Assembly (NCBI GenBank): GCA_944386455.1
Contig: CALXBC010000001.1
Coordinates: 62,001 to 126,000 of the forward strand
From: an uncultured Clostridia bacterium
GTDB taxonomy: Bacteria > Bacillota > Clostridia > Oscillospirales > Ruminococcaceae
Length of the DNA stretch: 64,000 nt
Reading direction: 5' to 3'
Below are positions 24,934 to 33,689 of this stretch, piece after piece. The notes below the pieces were generated by a model, which saw only the letters and a program-made list of their open reading frames with translations, had not been told where the DNA came from and made no database searches. Position 1 is the first letter of the stretch, and each line of letters begins with the position of its first letter. A program made the position numbers and the translations under genes.

Positions 24934-25920
24934 TTATATGGTTTCCCTGAATATTAAACTGTGTTCCAGGATTATCCGCCTGTTCACAGTCTGCCCCCTC
25001 TGGATCCGTTCCAACAGCAGCCGCACTGCATATTTGCCCAGTTCAAACTGAGGCTGGGAAATTGTGGACAGCGCCGGATAAAAAAAGGAAGCAACTGCAA
25101 TATCATCGCAGCCGATAACAGCCATATCCTGTGGAACCCGATAGCCGGCATCATGCAGTCCCCGCATCAATCCGATCGCAATACTGTCTGCAACCGCAAA
25201 TACCGCAGTCGGACTGTCATTTTTCCCGATCAAACGCAAAGCAGAGCGCATCCCGCTCTTAAAGCTGTAAGAATCCAAAATGATATTTTCTTCCCGAATG
25301 GGCAGATGAGATTCCCGAAGTGCCCGAAAATATCCTTGTTTTCTTTCTTCCGAGGATACTGTGTTTTGATTGGAGCCAACAAACGCAATATTCCGATGGC
25401 CGCCGTGTATCAAAGCAAGCGTAGCATCATAACCGGCTTTTTCGTTGTCAATACTGACAAAAGGGGTGTTTGATCCGGTCACATACTCTCCGCATTGAAC
25501 CACCGGATAATGTCTGGATAAGTTTGTCATTTCCCTGCCGTCCAAAGTGGAAGAAAGAAAAACAGCACCATCTGCCAGCTTCGTTTTAAGTAAGGACAGA
25601 TATTTTTCTTCGGTATCGCGCTTATCATCCATCATACAGATTAATATATTATATTGCTCCTTGGCGGCTTCCAGTTCCATTCCACGCAATATTTTGGAAT
25701 AAAACTGGTTGGACAGCGTTGGTACCAGCACCAGAATATTTTTAGTCTGTGACTTTCTCAGGCTGTTGCCGAGCATATTAGGGCTGTAATCCAGCTTTTT
25801 GATTGCAGCTTTGACTTTTGCAGCGGTCTTTGCCGTTACGGCACGATCCCTGTTTAACACTCTGGAAACTGTGGCAACAGAAACCCCGGCTTCTTTTGCC
25901 ACATCTTTAATCGTAGCCAT
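24934..25920 (-). CDS. LacI family transcriptional regulator of the sugar operon
   Basis: 328 residues. The helix-turn-helix ATIKDVAKEAGVSVATVSRVL (read as residues 2-22) with the hinge LGNSLRKSQTKNI is typical, and a periplasmic-binding-like sensor domain follows (VLVPTLSNQFYSKILRG, VIGCDDIAVASFFYPALSTI). It is the first gene of the operon it presumably controls; two 14-bp palindromic operators lie 23 and 57 bases before its start. The effector sugar cannot be read from sequence. AAAGGGG precedes the ATG. Confidence 0.93.
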   Translation of the reverse strand: MATIKDVAKEAGVSVATVSRVLNRDRAVTAKTAAKVKAAIKKLDYSPNMLGNSLRKSQTKNILVLVPTLSNQFYSKILRGMELEAAKEQYNILICMMDDKRDTEEKYLSLLKTKLADGAVFLSSTLDGREMTNLSRHYPVVQCGEYVTGSNTPFVSIDNEKAGYDATLALIHGGHRNIAFVGSNQNTVSSEERKQGYFRALRESHLPIREENIILDSYSFKSGMRSALRLIGKNDSPTAVFAVADSIAIGLMRGLHDAGYRVPQDMAVIGCDDIAVASFFYPALSTISQPQFELGKYAVRLLLERIQRGQTVNRRIILEHSLIFRETI

Positions 25921-25942
25921 TACCCATCCCCTTTCTGCAAAA

Positions 25943-25956
25943 TGTAACGGATTACA
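25943..25956. promoter_or_regulatory. LacI-type operator 1
   Basis: TGTAACGGATTACA, an imperfect palindrome with arms TGTAA/TTACA and a central CG-containing core, as LacI-family sites have. It lies 22 bases upstream of the LacI start. Confidence 0.75.
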
Positions 25957-25976
25957 TTTTGCATTTTACCATATTC

Positions 25977-25990
25977 TGTAACGAATTACA
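25977..25990. promoter_or_regulatory. LacI-type operator 2
   Basis: TGTAACGAATTACA, differing from operator 1 at one base and 34 bp away, about three helical turns, which would allow binding on the same face. Confidence 0.75.
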
Positions 25991-26030
25991 AGTATATATT
26001 ATCCAAACATAAAATATTTTTTTATGCATA

Positions 26031-26066
26031 TTTAACAATCCTTGCTGTTTAGCAAGGATTGTTAAA
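26031..26066 (-). terminator. Terminator after the ECF substrate-binding gene
   Basis: Perfect 16-bp stem (TTTAACAATCCTTGCT and complement) with a 4-nt GTTT loop, 25 bases after the ecf gene stop. It separates that operon from the LacI promoter. Confidence 0.8.
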
Positions 26067-26090
26067 TAATATAATTCAATTTTTAATGGG

Positions 26091-26651
26091 TTAATACCGG
26101 ACTGGGGTTTCAGCAGGCTGCTCCATCCTGACGGCCTTTTGAATCGACAGCACAATCACTGGAATCAGAAGCAGTTGAACTGCAACCCCCGGCAGTCCTG
26201 CCAGAAAAGACGTGAAAACGGTGATCACCGCAGGTGCAGTGCCCGATGTCACAAAACCTGAAACCAACAATATCCCTGCATACACCAGCCTGCCAGCTAC
26301 CATGGATAAAACCAGGCTTAGGTAAATATTCCATATTTCGCTCAAACCGGTTTTCCGAAACAAAAGTGAAAATCCACCTGAACAGGCGCCATACGCCGCA
26401 AGCTCAAAAGTCATAAAAACTGTCATCGGCATTTGCGGCATTCCTGTTGTCACCATACCCAAAAACGGCGCCGTTATACCAATCGCTATACCATAAACCG
26501 GTCCCAGCAGAAGGCCGGCAATCAAAACACCAAAATGCATGGGCAAAAACAGCTTACCGCCGCCCGGAACAAAGTGAAACACATAGGGCAATACGATATT
26601 GAGTGCAATCAGCATGCCGCCAATTACCAGCTTTTTCATCTTTTTTGACAT
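26091..26651 (-). CDS. ECF transporter S (substrate-binding) component, substrate unknown
   Basis: 186 residues, about six membrane helices, positively charged N-terminus (MSKKMKKL). Phrases LFLPMHFGVLIAGLLLGP, AIGITAPFLGMVTTGMP and FMTFELAAYGACSGGF fit S components of energy-coupling factor vitamin transporters; the shared A and T modules are not in the window. The substrate cannot be assigned by eye. AAGGGAAA precedes the ATG, and the gene lies 16 bases behind the aldo/keto reductase gene, so it is likely co-transcribed. Confidence 0.8.
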   Translation of the reverse strand: MSKKMKKLVIGGMLIALNIVLPYVFHFVPGGGKLFLPMHFGVLIAGLLLGPVYGIAIGITAPFLGMVTTGMPQMPMTVFMTFELAAYGACSGGFSLLFRKTGLSEIWNIYLSLVLSMVAGRLVYAGILLVSGFVTSGTAPAVITVFTSFLAGLPGVAVQLLLIPVIVLSIQKAVRMEQPAETPVRY

Positions 26652-26667
26652 TGTTTTTATATTTCCC

Positions 26668-27801
26668 TTATTTGGTCAGGATTTCCTCCACCCGCTTTAA
26701 ATTCTGTCTGATTTTCAGCTTCTGCGGACACCTTTCTTCACACGCTCCGCATCCCTGACAATCCTTCAGCGTCTTTCCGCCATCTTCAATGTATCGTCTC
26801 ATCTCCGTGCGTGCGTGTTCCTTTAACCCATAGACATTGTAATAGGTGAACAGCTGAAAAATCCGCGGAATATCAATTCCCGCAGGACACGGCTGACAAT
26901 AGGCACAGCCTGTGCAGTACAGGTCGCTGAACTTTTTCAGCTGTTCTGCCGCTTCGCCGAGGGTTCTCCATTCATCCGCGGAAAAAGAGCGTCCGTCACT
27001 GGCTATTGCGGTATTCTCTTCTACCATTTTGATGTCACTCATTCCAGACAGAGCACAGCACAGATCCGGATTGCCGAGCACAAAACGAAACGCCATTTCA
27101 TAAGTTGCGATCGGCGGTTTTCCTGTAAGTTTCTCATATAAATCAGTGGGAGCCGCAAGTCTTCCTCCGCCGACCGGCCCCATTGCTATGGTTCCCATCC
27201 CTTTGGAATGCGCATATGTAATCATTTCTTCATTCAGCCGGTCCAGCACATTGTACTGTACCAGCATGCTCTCCATGGGAACGCCATGCTCCTGGGATGT
27301 GTCGATGATATACCGGATCACTTCCGGTCTGTCATGAAAGGAAAAGGAAATATGCCTGATCAGGCCCTCTTCTTTTGCCTTTCTCGCTTCCTCCAGCAGA
27401 TGATATCTCAGCACCACATTATCATAGGTATCTCCGTTGAGCGCCCAAAAATGATAAAAATCGATATAATCGGTATCCAGCTTTTTCAGGCTGATTTCCA
27501 GGCAACGACGGTAATCGTCCGAAGAGTGAACGTCGTCCATCGAAATTTTGGTAGAGATCAGCACCTTGTCTCTGACATCCTTCAGCGCCCGTCCAACAGC
27601 AAATTCGCTGTTGGAATGACAATAGGTCGGCGCAGAATCAAAATAATTGACCCCGCGTTCATACGCACGGCGCAGCATTTCATCCGACTTGTCACAGTCG
27701 ATCGTCCACGCTCCGTTTATCTCCAGCTCAGGCAGTCTCATACAGCCATAGCCCAGTGCTGATATCTTCTCTCCTGTTTTTCCAAAGTCGCGGTAAATCA
27801 T
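26668..27801 (-). CDS. Aldo/keto reductase with C-terminal 4Fe-4S ferredoxin-like domain
   Basis: 377 residues. The N-terminal two thirds is the AKR barrel: YGCMRLPELE, the Asp/Tyr of the active site in NYFDSAPTYCHSN, Lys in DKVLISTK and HFWALNG. The C-terminal part holds CTGCAYCQPCPAGIDI and CQGCGACEERCP, two Cys-rich motifs suggesting Fe-S clusters. This fusion is common in anaerobes, probably coupling a ferredoxin or flavin donor to carbonyl reduction. Substrate unknown. The ribosome site is weak. Confidence 0.9.
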   Translation of the reverse strand: MIYRDFGKTGEKISALGYGCMRLPELEINGAWTIDCDKSDEMLRRAYERGVNYFDSAPTYCHSNSEFAVGRALKDVRDKVLISTKISMDDVHSSDDYRRCLEISLKKLDTDYIDFYHFWALNGDTYDNVVLRYHLLEEARKAKEEGLIRHISFSFHDRPEVIRYIIDTSQEHGVPMESMLVQYNVLDRLNEEMITYAHSKGMGTIAMGPVGGGRLAAPTDLYEKLTGKPPIATYEMAFRFVLGNPDLCCALSGMSDIKMVEENTAIASDGRSFSADEWRTLGEAAEQLKKFSDLYCTGCAYCQPCPAGIDIPRIFQLFTYYNVYGLKEHARTEMRRYIEDGGKTLKDCQGCGACEERCPQKLKIRQNLKRVEEILTK

Positions 27802-27836
27802 ATTATCACCGTCCCTGTATCAATTTTTCAAAAGAT

Positions 27837-28424
27837 TCACTCTTTCCAGATCCGACTGTGCCTGTCCTCGCCAGTCACTTTACGGACTGCTTTGCATGGA
27901 TTGCCCACTGCGACCACGCCATCCGGAATATCCTTGGCAACTACACTTCCTGCGCCGATCACCACATTGCTTCCAATCGTAACACCCGGCAAAACCGTCA
28001 CATGACCGCCGATCCAAACACTGTCCCCTACCGTAATAGGCAAGCCATATTCCAGTTCCCGGTCGCGAAGCTGCGCATCCAACGGATGTCCGGCTGTGTA
28101 AAATCCGCAGTCCGGGGCAATAAAGACATGACTGCCAAACGTTACTTTCGCAACATCAAGAATCGTCAGTCCATGATTGGCATAAAAATAATCACCAATC
28201 TCAATATTGTATCCGTAATCGCACCAGAAAGACTGTTCAATATGAAAATGCTCTCCTGTTTTTCCTAAAATCTTTTTCATCAGTTCTTTTCTCTCTGCCA
28301 GTGCAGAAGGCTTCAGCAGATTAAACTCCTGACACAGATCCATACAAGCCAGATGCTCGGAAAACAGTTCTTCTCCCCCGGCATAATATAAATAGCCGGC
28401 CAGCATTTTTTCTTTTTCCGTCAT
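27837..28424 (-). CDS. maa: Sugar O-acetyltransferase (maltose/galactoside acetyltransferase family)
   Basis: 195 residues. MTEKEKMLAGYLYYAGGEEL at the start is the usual N-terminal domain, and a left-handed beta helix follows: FWCDYGYNIEIGDYFYANHG, IAPDCGFYTAGHPLD (active His), VWIGGHVTVLPGVTIG and VVIGAGSVVAKDIPDGVVAVG. It transfers acetyl from acetyl-CoA to sugar hydroxyls, probably for detoxification. It lies between folD and the aldo/keto reductase gene with short gaps. Confidence 0.92.
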   Translation of the reverse strand: MTEKEKMLAGYLYYAGGEELFSEHLACMDLCQEFNLLKPSALAERKELMKKILGKTGEHFHIEQSFWCDYGYNIEIGDYFYANHGLTILDVAKVTFGSHVFIAPDCGFYTAGHPLDAQLRDRELEYGLPITVGDSVWIGGHVTVLPGVTIGSNVVIGAGSVVAKDIPDGVVAVGNPCKAVRKVTGEDRHSRIWKE

Positions 28425-28448
28425 AAGCGGCTTTCTCTCCTCCTAGGT

Positions 28449-29306
28449 TCATTTCAAATTGTGTTGTACCTTGGCAGCCGTCAGAGTATTGCGCATCAGG
28501 GTCGCGATCGTCATCGGTCCGACGCCGCCCGGCACCGGAGTGATGAAACCTGCAACATCCTTTGCAGATTCAAAGTCAACATCGCCGCAGAGCTTGCCGT
28601 TTTCGTCACGGTCCATTCCGACATCAATAACCACCGCTCCCGGCTTGATCATGTCTCCGGTCACAAACTTTGCTTTTCCAATTGCCACCACCAAAATATC
28701 TGCTGTTTTACAAATTTCCTTCAAGTTCTTTGTCTTGGAATGACAAATCGTTACCGTGCCGCTCTCGTGCAAAAGAAGCATGGCCATAGGCTTTCCGACA
28801 ATATTGCTTCTGCCGATAACGACGCAGTTTTTTCCTGTTATCTCCACCCCGGTGGAATGGATCAGATCCATGCACCCCGATGGTGTACAAGGGAGAAAAT
28901 CAAAGTCTCCTATCATAATTTTGCCGACATTTGCAGCATGAAATGCATCGACATCCTTTTCAGGTGAAATCGCCGCAATCACCTTGTGCTCATCAATCTG
29001 TTCCTGCAAGGGAAGCTGAACCAGAATGCCGTTGATGTCCGGCTTTTGATTCAGCCGTTCTACCAGCGCAAGCAGCTGCTCCTCAGAGGTATCCGCCGGC
29101 AATGCGTATTCTTCCGAATGAAAGCCTACCGCCGCACAGGCCTTTTTCTTATTGTTTACATAAACGCGGGATGCAGGGTCATCGCCGACGATCACCACCG
29201 CCAGTCCCGGAATAATTCCTTTTTCTGCAAGCTCCGCCGTCTCAGCGGCAACCGCTGCTTTCACCTGGGCGGACACTGCTTTTCCATCAATGATATTTGC
29301 TGCCAT
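28449..29306 (-). CDS. folD: Bifunctional methylenetetrahydrofolate dehydrogenase/cyclohydrolase FolD
   Basis: 285 residues from the chosen start. [16 protein letters not shown], the catalytic [14 protein letters not shown] (Lys), [42 protein letters not shown] and [15 protein letters not shown] are the FolD motifs. It interconverts methylene- and formyl-THF in one-carbon metabolism. The ATG at 29306 has AAGGGTG about 9 bases upstream; 23 further upstream codons are open but unlike the family. Confidence 0.96.
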   Translation of the reverse strand: MAANIIDGKAVSAQVKAAVAAETAELAEKGIIPGLAVVIVGDDPASRVYVNNKKKACAAVGFHSEEYALPADTSEEQLLALVERLNQKPDINGILVQLPLQEQIDEHKVIAAISPEKDVDAFHAANVGKIMIGDFDFLPCTPSGCMDLIHSTGVEITGKNCVVIGRSNIVGKPMAMLLLHESGTVTICHSKTKNLKEICKTADILVVAIGKAKFVTGDMIKPGAVVIDVGMDRDENGKLCGDVDFESAKDVAGFITPVPGGVGPMTIATLMRNTLTAAKVQHNLK

Positions 29307-29392
29307 AATAAAACACCCTTTCCAATCCTCAACGCCGCCCGGATAAGGCGATACACCGGACAGCATACAGATCAACGCGAACCGACTGCCGC

Positions 29393-30541
29393 TTATACTT
29401 CCGGCTTATCCTTCTCATCCTGTTCTGCTTCGCCGTCCGCAGTTTCAGATTCTGAAGCTTCCTCCGCTTCAGACAGCTGTGTATCCTGCCCTTCTTCTGT
29501 TGATTCAGGCTCTGAATCAGGCAGCTGTGCTTCAGTTTCCTCCGCGGTTTCTTCCGTAGTTTCTTCTTCAGGATCATCCAAAGGAAGCCCCGCTTTTTTC
29601 CTCATCTTTCTCTCTTTATAGAGCTGCGCTTCTTTCTCCATTGCAGCCAGTTCTTCCTGCCAGCCCTGCGTTTGAACATATGGCTTTAAATATTCGGGAT
29701 CGCCGCTGCGGGCAATCTTCCGGCGAACCACAATAATGAACGCCACAGAAAAAACCACAAGCAGGCCGGCAAGCAGCTGCGACACCCGCAGATTGCCAAG
29801 CATCAGGCTGTCTGTACGCAATCCCTCAATAAACATCCGCTCGAAGCCATACCATGCCAGATAGGAGAAAAACACTTCTCCGTCAAATTTCCTGCGTTTT
29901 GACACCAGAAAATGCAGCAGGAAAAATCCCGCAATACACCAAAGAGATTCATATAAAAAGCAGGGATGTACAGGATCCCAGGGACTGAACGAGCTTCCCG
30001 TGCTGGATAAGCTGGAATAGTCATTCACGATTTTCTCGCTCCACATCCCCCACGGAAGATCTGTATTGCTTCCATAGGCTTCGATATTGACAAAATTTCC
30101 CCATCGGCCGATTGCCTGTCCAATCAAGAAGCCAATCCCCGCAACATCCAGCATTGCGGAAAACTTGACCTTTCTCCATTTACAGACCAGACCGCCTGCC
30201 AGTACCGCACCGATCAGGCCGCCGTAAATCGCAAGACCGCCTTCCCAAATTTTAAAAATGTCCAGCAGGTTATCCTTATAATTGTCCCAGCTGAATATGA
30301 CATAATACAAACGGGCGCCAATCACGCCGCCGATAATTCCGCCGATTACCACATCAATCATTTTATCCGGATTGATGCCAAACCGTTTCGCGTTGCGCAG
30401 TCCATACCACAATGCCAGCAAAAATCCGACTGCAATGATAATCCCATACCAGGCGATCGAAAAATCGCCAATGGAAAACGCCGTCTGATTCATCGTAAAC
30501 TTGATGCCAAGCTTTGGAAACTCTAACTCATACAATGCCAT
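29393..30541 (-). CDS. lgt: Prolipoprotein diacylglyceryl transferase with long acidic C-terminal tail
   Basis: 382 residues. The first 285 or so are Lgt: seven hydrophobic helices, [27 protein letters not shown], and the signature [13 protein letters not shown]. Lgt adds the diacylglyceryl group to the lipobox cysteine of lipoproteins at the membrane. The last 65 residues are a Glu/Asp-rich tail (for example [18 protein letters not shown]) without hydrophobic segments, which most Lgt proteins lack. The start has CGGGGGTT directly before the ATG. It follows ymfH by 60 bases. Confidence 0.95.
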   Translation of the reverse strand: MALYELEFPKLGIKFTMNQTAFSIGDFSIAWYGIIIAVGFLLALWYGLRNAKRFGINPDKMIDVVIGGIIGGVIGARLYYVIFSWDNYKDNLLDIFKIWEGGLAIYGGLIGAVLAGGLVCKWRKVKFSAMLDVAGIGFLIGQAIGRWGNFVNIEAYGSNTDLPWGMWSEKIVNDYSSLSSTGSSFSPWDPVHPCFLYESLWCIAGFFLLHFLVSKRRKFDGEVFFSYLAWYGFERMFIEGLRTDSLMLGNLRVSQLLAGLLVVFSVAFIIVVRRKIARSGDPEYLKPYVQTQGWQEELAAMEKEAQLYKERKMRKKAGLPLDDPEEETTEETAEETEAQLPDSEPESTEEGQDTQLSEAEEASESETADGEAEQDEKDKPEV

Positions 30542-30601
30542 AACCCCCGATATATTCTTTTATCCGCCATATGTAGCGACGGAAGCTCCGCCGCATTTCT
30601 G

Positions 30602-31882
30602 CTACTGTTTTACCGGCTCAATCACCGAAATGGCAGAGCGGTCTGCCTGAAGTGAAAAAGAAAAACGCTTTTCGATATCTGCGGGGGTAACGCCCGCCGC
30701 CGTATGAATCAAATCGAACACACCGACTCCCTCAAAATAAGAGGAAACCAGCAGATTTGCCACATCATCAACATCGTTGAGGCCTCGTATTGCCTTCCCA
30801 TAAACCGAACGCTTGACCCTTTCTACATCCTCGGCAGGAATCCCCTCTTTCCGAAAGTGTTCAATTTCCTTCAAAAGCTCCTCATACACTCTGCGCGGTT
30901 CCTTGGATTCGCCTCCGAAAATACAGCTAAGATATCCGCGGCCGGAATGCACTTCACATTCAAATGAATCGTTGATCAGACCGCTGTCATACAGTCTGCG
31001 GTAAAGCGCACTGCCACTTCCCGCAATCACCTTCATCAGAATTTCCAATTCTATCTCCGCCTTGAGCATCGCCATTCTGCTTTCCGGCTGTTCCTTAAAT
31101 CCGATATTAAACAACGGGATCGCAACCTCAAGCTGTTGGACGGCATCATGCTTTGCCACCGTCAGCGGTTCGTCCACTGTCTTCCGTTCGATGTTAATGG
31201 CAGCCGCAGGCTTGAGCTTTTCATCAATCACCGCCATTGCTTCATCAACATCGAAATTACCTGCAACGGCCAGCACCATGTTGTGAAGATTATAAAAGGT
31301 ATGATAGCAGCGGTACAGCAGCTTGTCGTCGATCCTGGCAATCGAGTCCACTGTTCCCGCGATGTCAATTCGCACAGGATGCTTATGATAGAGCGCGGTC
31401 AAAAGGTTAAAAAACACCCGCCAGTTCGGCTCATCATCGTACATTCGAATTTCCTGTCCAATGATGCCCTGTTCTTTTTGAACGGTCTGGGCTGTAAAAT
31501 ACGGGTCTTGCACAAAGGACAGCAGATATCCGAAGGACTCCTTAAAATGGTCTGCACAGGAAAATAAATAACAGGTCTTGTCAAAGCTGGTAAACGCATT
31601 TGCCGAGGCTCCCGTTTTGGCAAACAGAGTAAAGGCATCGCCTTCCTCACTTTCAAACAGTTTATGCTCCAGAAAATGCGCCACTCCTTCCGGCACGTCG
31701 ATAAAATCGTCGTCAGAATCCGTCTTAAAGCAGGTGTCGATTGAGCCGTACTTTGTTCCAAACAAAGCATATGCGGTGCTGTACCCTTTCATCGGATACA
31801 AAAACACCTTCAGACCGGAGCTGTGTGTATATTCAATATAAGATTCTTTCAGCTTTTCGTCTCTGACGGTTTGATATTCCAT
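30602..31882 (-). CDS. ymfH: M16 family peptidase, YmfH-like (active subunit)
   Basis: 426 residues. The inverted zinc motif HxxEH is present as HFLEH (His69, Glu72, His73) with the downstream Glu in a QEIRMYDDEPNW segment. It shows the two M16 domains, the second with KRSVYGKAIRGLNDV. Such YmfF/YmfH pairs are cytosolic peptidases of uncertain role, frequent next to fabG- or lgt-type genes in Firmicutes. Its ATG overlaps the stop of the upstream M16 gene by one base (TAATG), so the two are translationally coupled. Confidence 0.9.
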   Translation of the reverse strand: MEYQTVRDEKLKESYIEYTHSSGLKVFLYPMKGYSTAYALFGTKYGSIDTCFKTDSDDDFIDVPEGVAHFLEHKLFESEEGDAFTLFAKTGASANAFTSFDKTCYLFSCADHFKESFGYLLSFVQDPYFTAQTVQKEQGIIGQEIRMYDDEPNWRVFFNLLTALYHKHPVRIDIAGTVDSIARIDDKLLYRCYHTFYNLHNMVLAVAGNFDVDEAMAVIDEKLKPAAAINIERKTVDEPLTVAKHDAVQQLEVAIPLFNIGFKEQPESRMAMLKAEIELEILMKVIAGSGSALYRRLYDSGLINDSFECEVHSGRGYLSCIFGGESKEPRRVYEELLKEIEHFRKEGIPAEDVERVKRSVYGKAIRGLNDVDDVANLLVSSYFEGVGVFDLIHTAAGVTPADIEKRFSFSLQADRSAISVIEPVKQ

Positions 31883-33180
31883 TATGCTTTGCCTCCTTTT
31901 TCAGCATCATCTTCCGCAGTCAGCAGATAAACCGTGTCAAGCTTCATGTTTACTGCCGCCTGAATCACAGCGTCACGGGAAATGCCCGCTATTTTTTCTG
32001 CTTCTGCTTCGGGAGAGTTCTGCGTTCCATACAGTACCTGAGACAGATACCAGCCCTCGACCGCCCCTGCGGAATCACCGACCGAGCGGAAGGAGTTCAC
32101 CATGCTCAGCTTTGCATGCTGAAGCTCTTCTTCGGTAAATTCTCCGTTTCTGATACAGTCAAGCTGACGCAGAATTTCAGCTTTTGCTTTTTCGATATTC
32201 TGATGCTCTACACCACAGTCCACAAATGCCAGTCCTTTTGACACATTCGGACGTGCAGCGCAGTAATAGCACAGGCTCATTTTTTCCCGTACATTCAAAA
32301 ACAGCTTGGACGAAGGCGTTCCGCCATATAAGGCCAGCATCAGCCGCACCGCATCAATCGCCTCGTCATCCGGGCGAACAGCCGTACGAAAGCCGAGCAC
32401 CAGCTTGGACTGTGCAACGTTCATCCGATCGGTTTCTTCCTTAAGCACAGCCTCTTTTTTGACAGTAAAGACATCGAACCGCCGCGGATTTCGTTTGATC
32501 TCGGAAAAAGCCTGTTCCAAAATTTGTTTTGCCTGATTCGGATCGCCGCAGCCCACAAACATCACCTCAATCCGTGCTGTTTCAAGCAGTCCGGCATAGG
32601 CTTCTGCCGCTGAACGCGGTGATATCTTTTTCACATCCTCAATATAGCCATACTTGTTGACTCCGGCAGGTTCTCCGGCGCATAAAACCGACATTGCCCG
32701 GTTGAGCGCATAATACCGCTTTTCATTGATCTCTGACTCGATCAGATCAATCAGGGACTGCTTTTCCAGCTCAATATCCGTTTCCCTGAATGCACCTTCT
32801 TCCATCACAGGCTCCAGCACAACCTCGGCCAAAATTCTGCCGGCTTCTTTCAGGAGCGGTTCTGCATTAAGTGCATAGCTGTCATCGATCACATCAGCGG
32901 AAAGCGTCATCACCTGACAGTCTCCCACCGCTGTTACTCCATAACCGACCCGCATTCCGTAAAACATGGCGAGCTTTTTGGAAAATTCAGTAAAATCGGG
33001 GCAGCTTTTTGTTCCTTTCCGCAGAACGCCGGGTATCAGCGCATTGACAGAGGCTGTCTCCCTTTCCAGCGGCAAAATCAGGCTGACGGATATGCGGTTT
33101 GTCTTATAGCGGCCGTCAACCACGCTGTTAAACCAAATTCCGTCTCCGATCCGGGTACGTCTGCAATTAAATTGCTCCAT
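31882..33180 (-). CDS. ymfF: M16 family peptidase homologue, YmfF-like (probably inactive)
   Basis: 432 residues with the M16 two-domain layout (VNALIPGVLRKGTKSCPDF, KLVLGFRTAVRPDDEAIDAV, GTPSSKLFLNVREKMSLCYY, RSVGDSAGAVEGWYLSQVL) but no HxxEH zinc motif in the N-terminal domain, so it is likely the non-catalytic partner of YmfH. AAGGA lies 8 bases before the ATG. It is the first gene of a possible ymfF-ymfH-lgt-folD-maa-AKR-ecf transcript. Confidence 0.88.
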   Translation of the reverse strand: MEQFNCRRTRIGDGIWFNSVVDGRYKTNRISVSLILPLERETASVNALIPGVLRKGTKSCPDFTEFSKKLAMFYGMRVGYGVTAVGDCQVMTLSADVIDDSYALNAEPLLKEAGRILAEVVLEPVMEEGAFRETDIELEKQSLIDLIESEINEKRYYALNRAMSVLCAGEPAGVNKYGYIEDVKKISPRSAAEAYAGLLETARIEVMFVGCGDPNQAKQILEQAFSEIKRNPRRFDVFTVKKEAVLKEETDRMNVAQSKLVLGFRTAVRPDDEAIDAVRLMLALYGGTPSSKLFLNVREKMSLCYYCAARPNVSKGLAFVDCGVEHQNIEKAKAEILRQLDCIRNGEFTEEELQHAKLSMVNSFRSVGDSAGAVEGWYLSQVLYGTQNSPEAEAEKIAGISRDAVIQAAVNMKLDTVYLLTAEDDAEKGGKA

Positions 33181-33323
33181 TGCGGAATCCTTCCTTTCAA
33201 AATATCCTTTGATATCGTCAATCCGTCTGTCCAGACAGCTGACTGAATTAGCATGTTCTAAAATAACAGATTACATTCATTCTATCACATCTTATCTGAT
33301 GCTTCCATAAAAATTGTGTAAAT

Positions 33324-33689
33324 TCAGGGAGAATATCCCAGCACAAACGCAGCCGCAGTATCGTCCGTATGGCTCAGGCTCAGCGTAAAAGACAGACCTG
33401 CCTGTTCAGCCAGTTTTTTTGCCCTGCCTTCCAAACAGAAATAAGGCCTTCCCAAAGAGTCACGCAATACGGAAACCTCTGACAGCGCAAATCCTCTTAC
33501 GCCGGTTCCCAGCGCTTTGGAAAATGCCTCCTTTGCTGCAAAATTGGCAGCCACTGTCTCGGCGCGAAAACCCCGTTCTTCAAACAGCGAACGCTCTGCA
33601 ACGCTAAAAACCCTCGTTAAAAAACGAGGGTTTGCCATTGCTTTTTTCACTCTGTCAATCCTGACCAGGTCGATTCCCGTAGTTAGCAT
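33324..33689 (-). CDS. acpS: Holo-[acyl-carrier-protein] synthase
   Basis: 121 residues, normal AcpS length. TGIDLVRIDRV (Asp for Mg), FSVAERSLFEE, NFAAKEAFSKALGTG (Glu and Lys of the active site) and SLSHTDDTAAAFVL are all present. It moves 4'-phosphopantetheine from CoA to acyl carrier protein. The start lies inside the upstream membrane protein gene, a 35-base overlap, and has only a weak GGCGG ribosome site, pointing to translational coupling. Confidence 0.94.
   Translation of the reverse strand: MLTTGIDLVRIDRVKKAMANPRFLTRVFSVAERSLFEERGFRAETVAANFAAKEAFSKALGTGVRGFALSEVSVLRDSLGRPYFCLEGRAKKLAEQAGLSFTLSLSHTDDTAAAFVLGYSP

Noticed and set aside
25943-25990. The two palindromes as CcpA cre sites
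   Set aside because: They resemble cre but deviate in the core, and both sit directly upstream of a LacI-family gene, so the local regulator is the better candidate.
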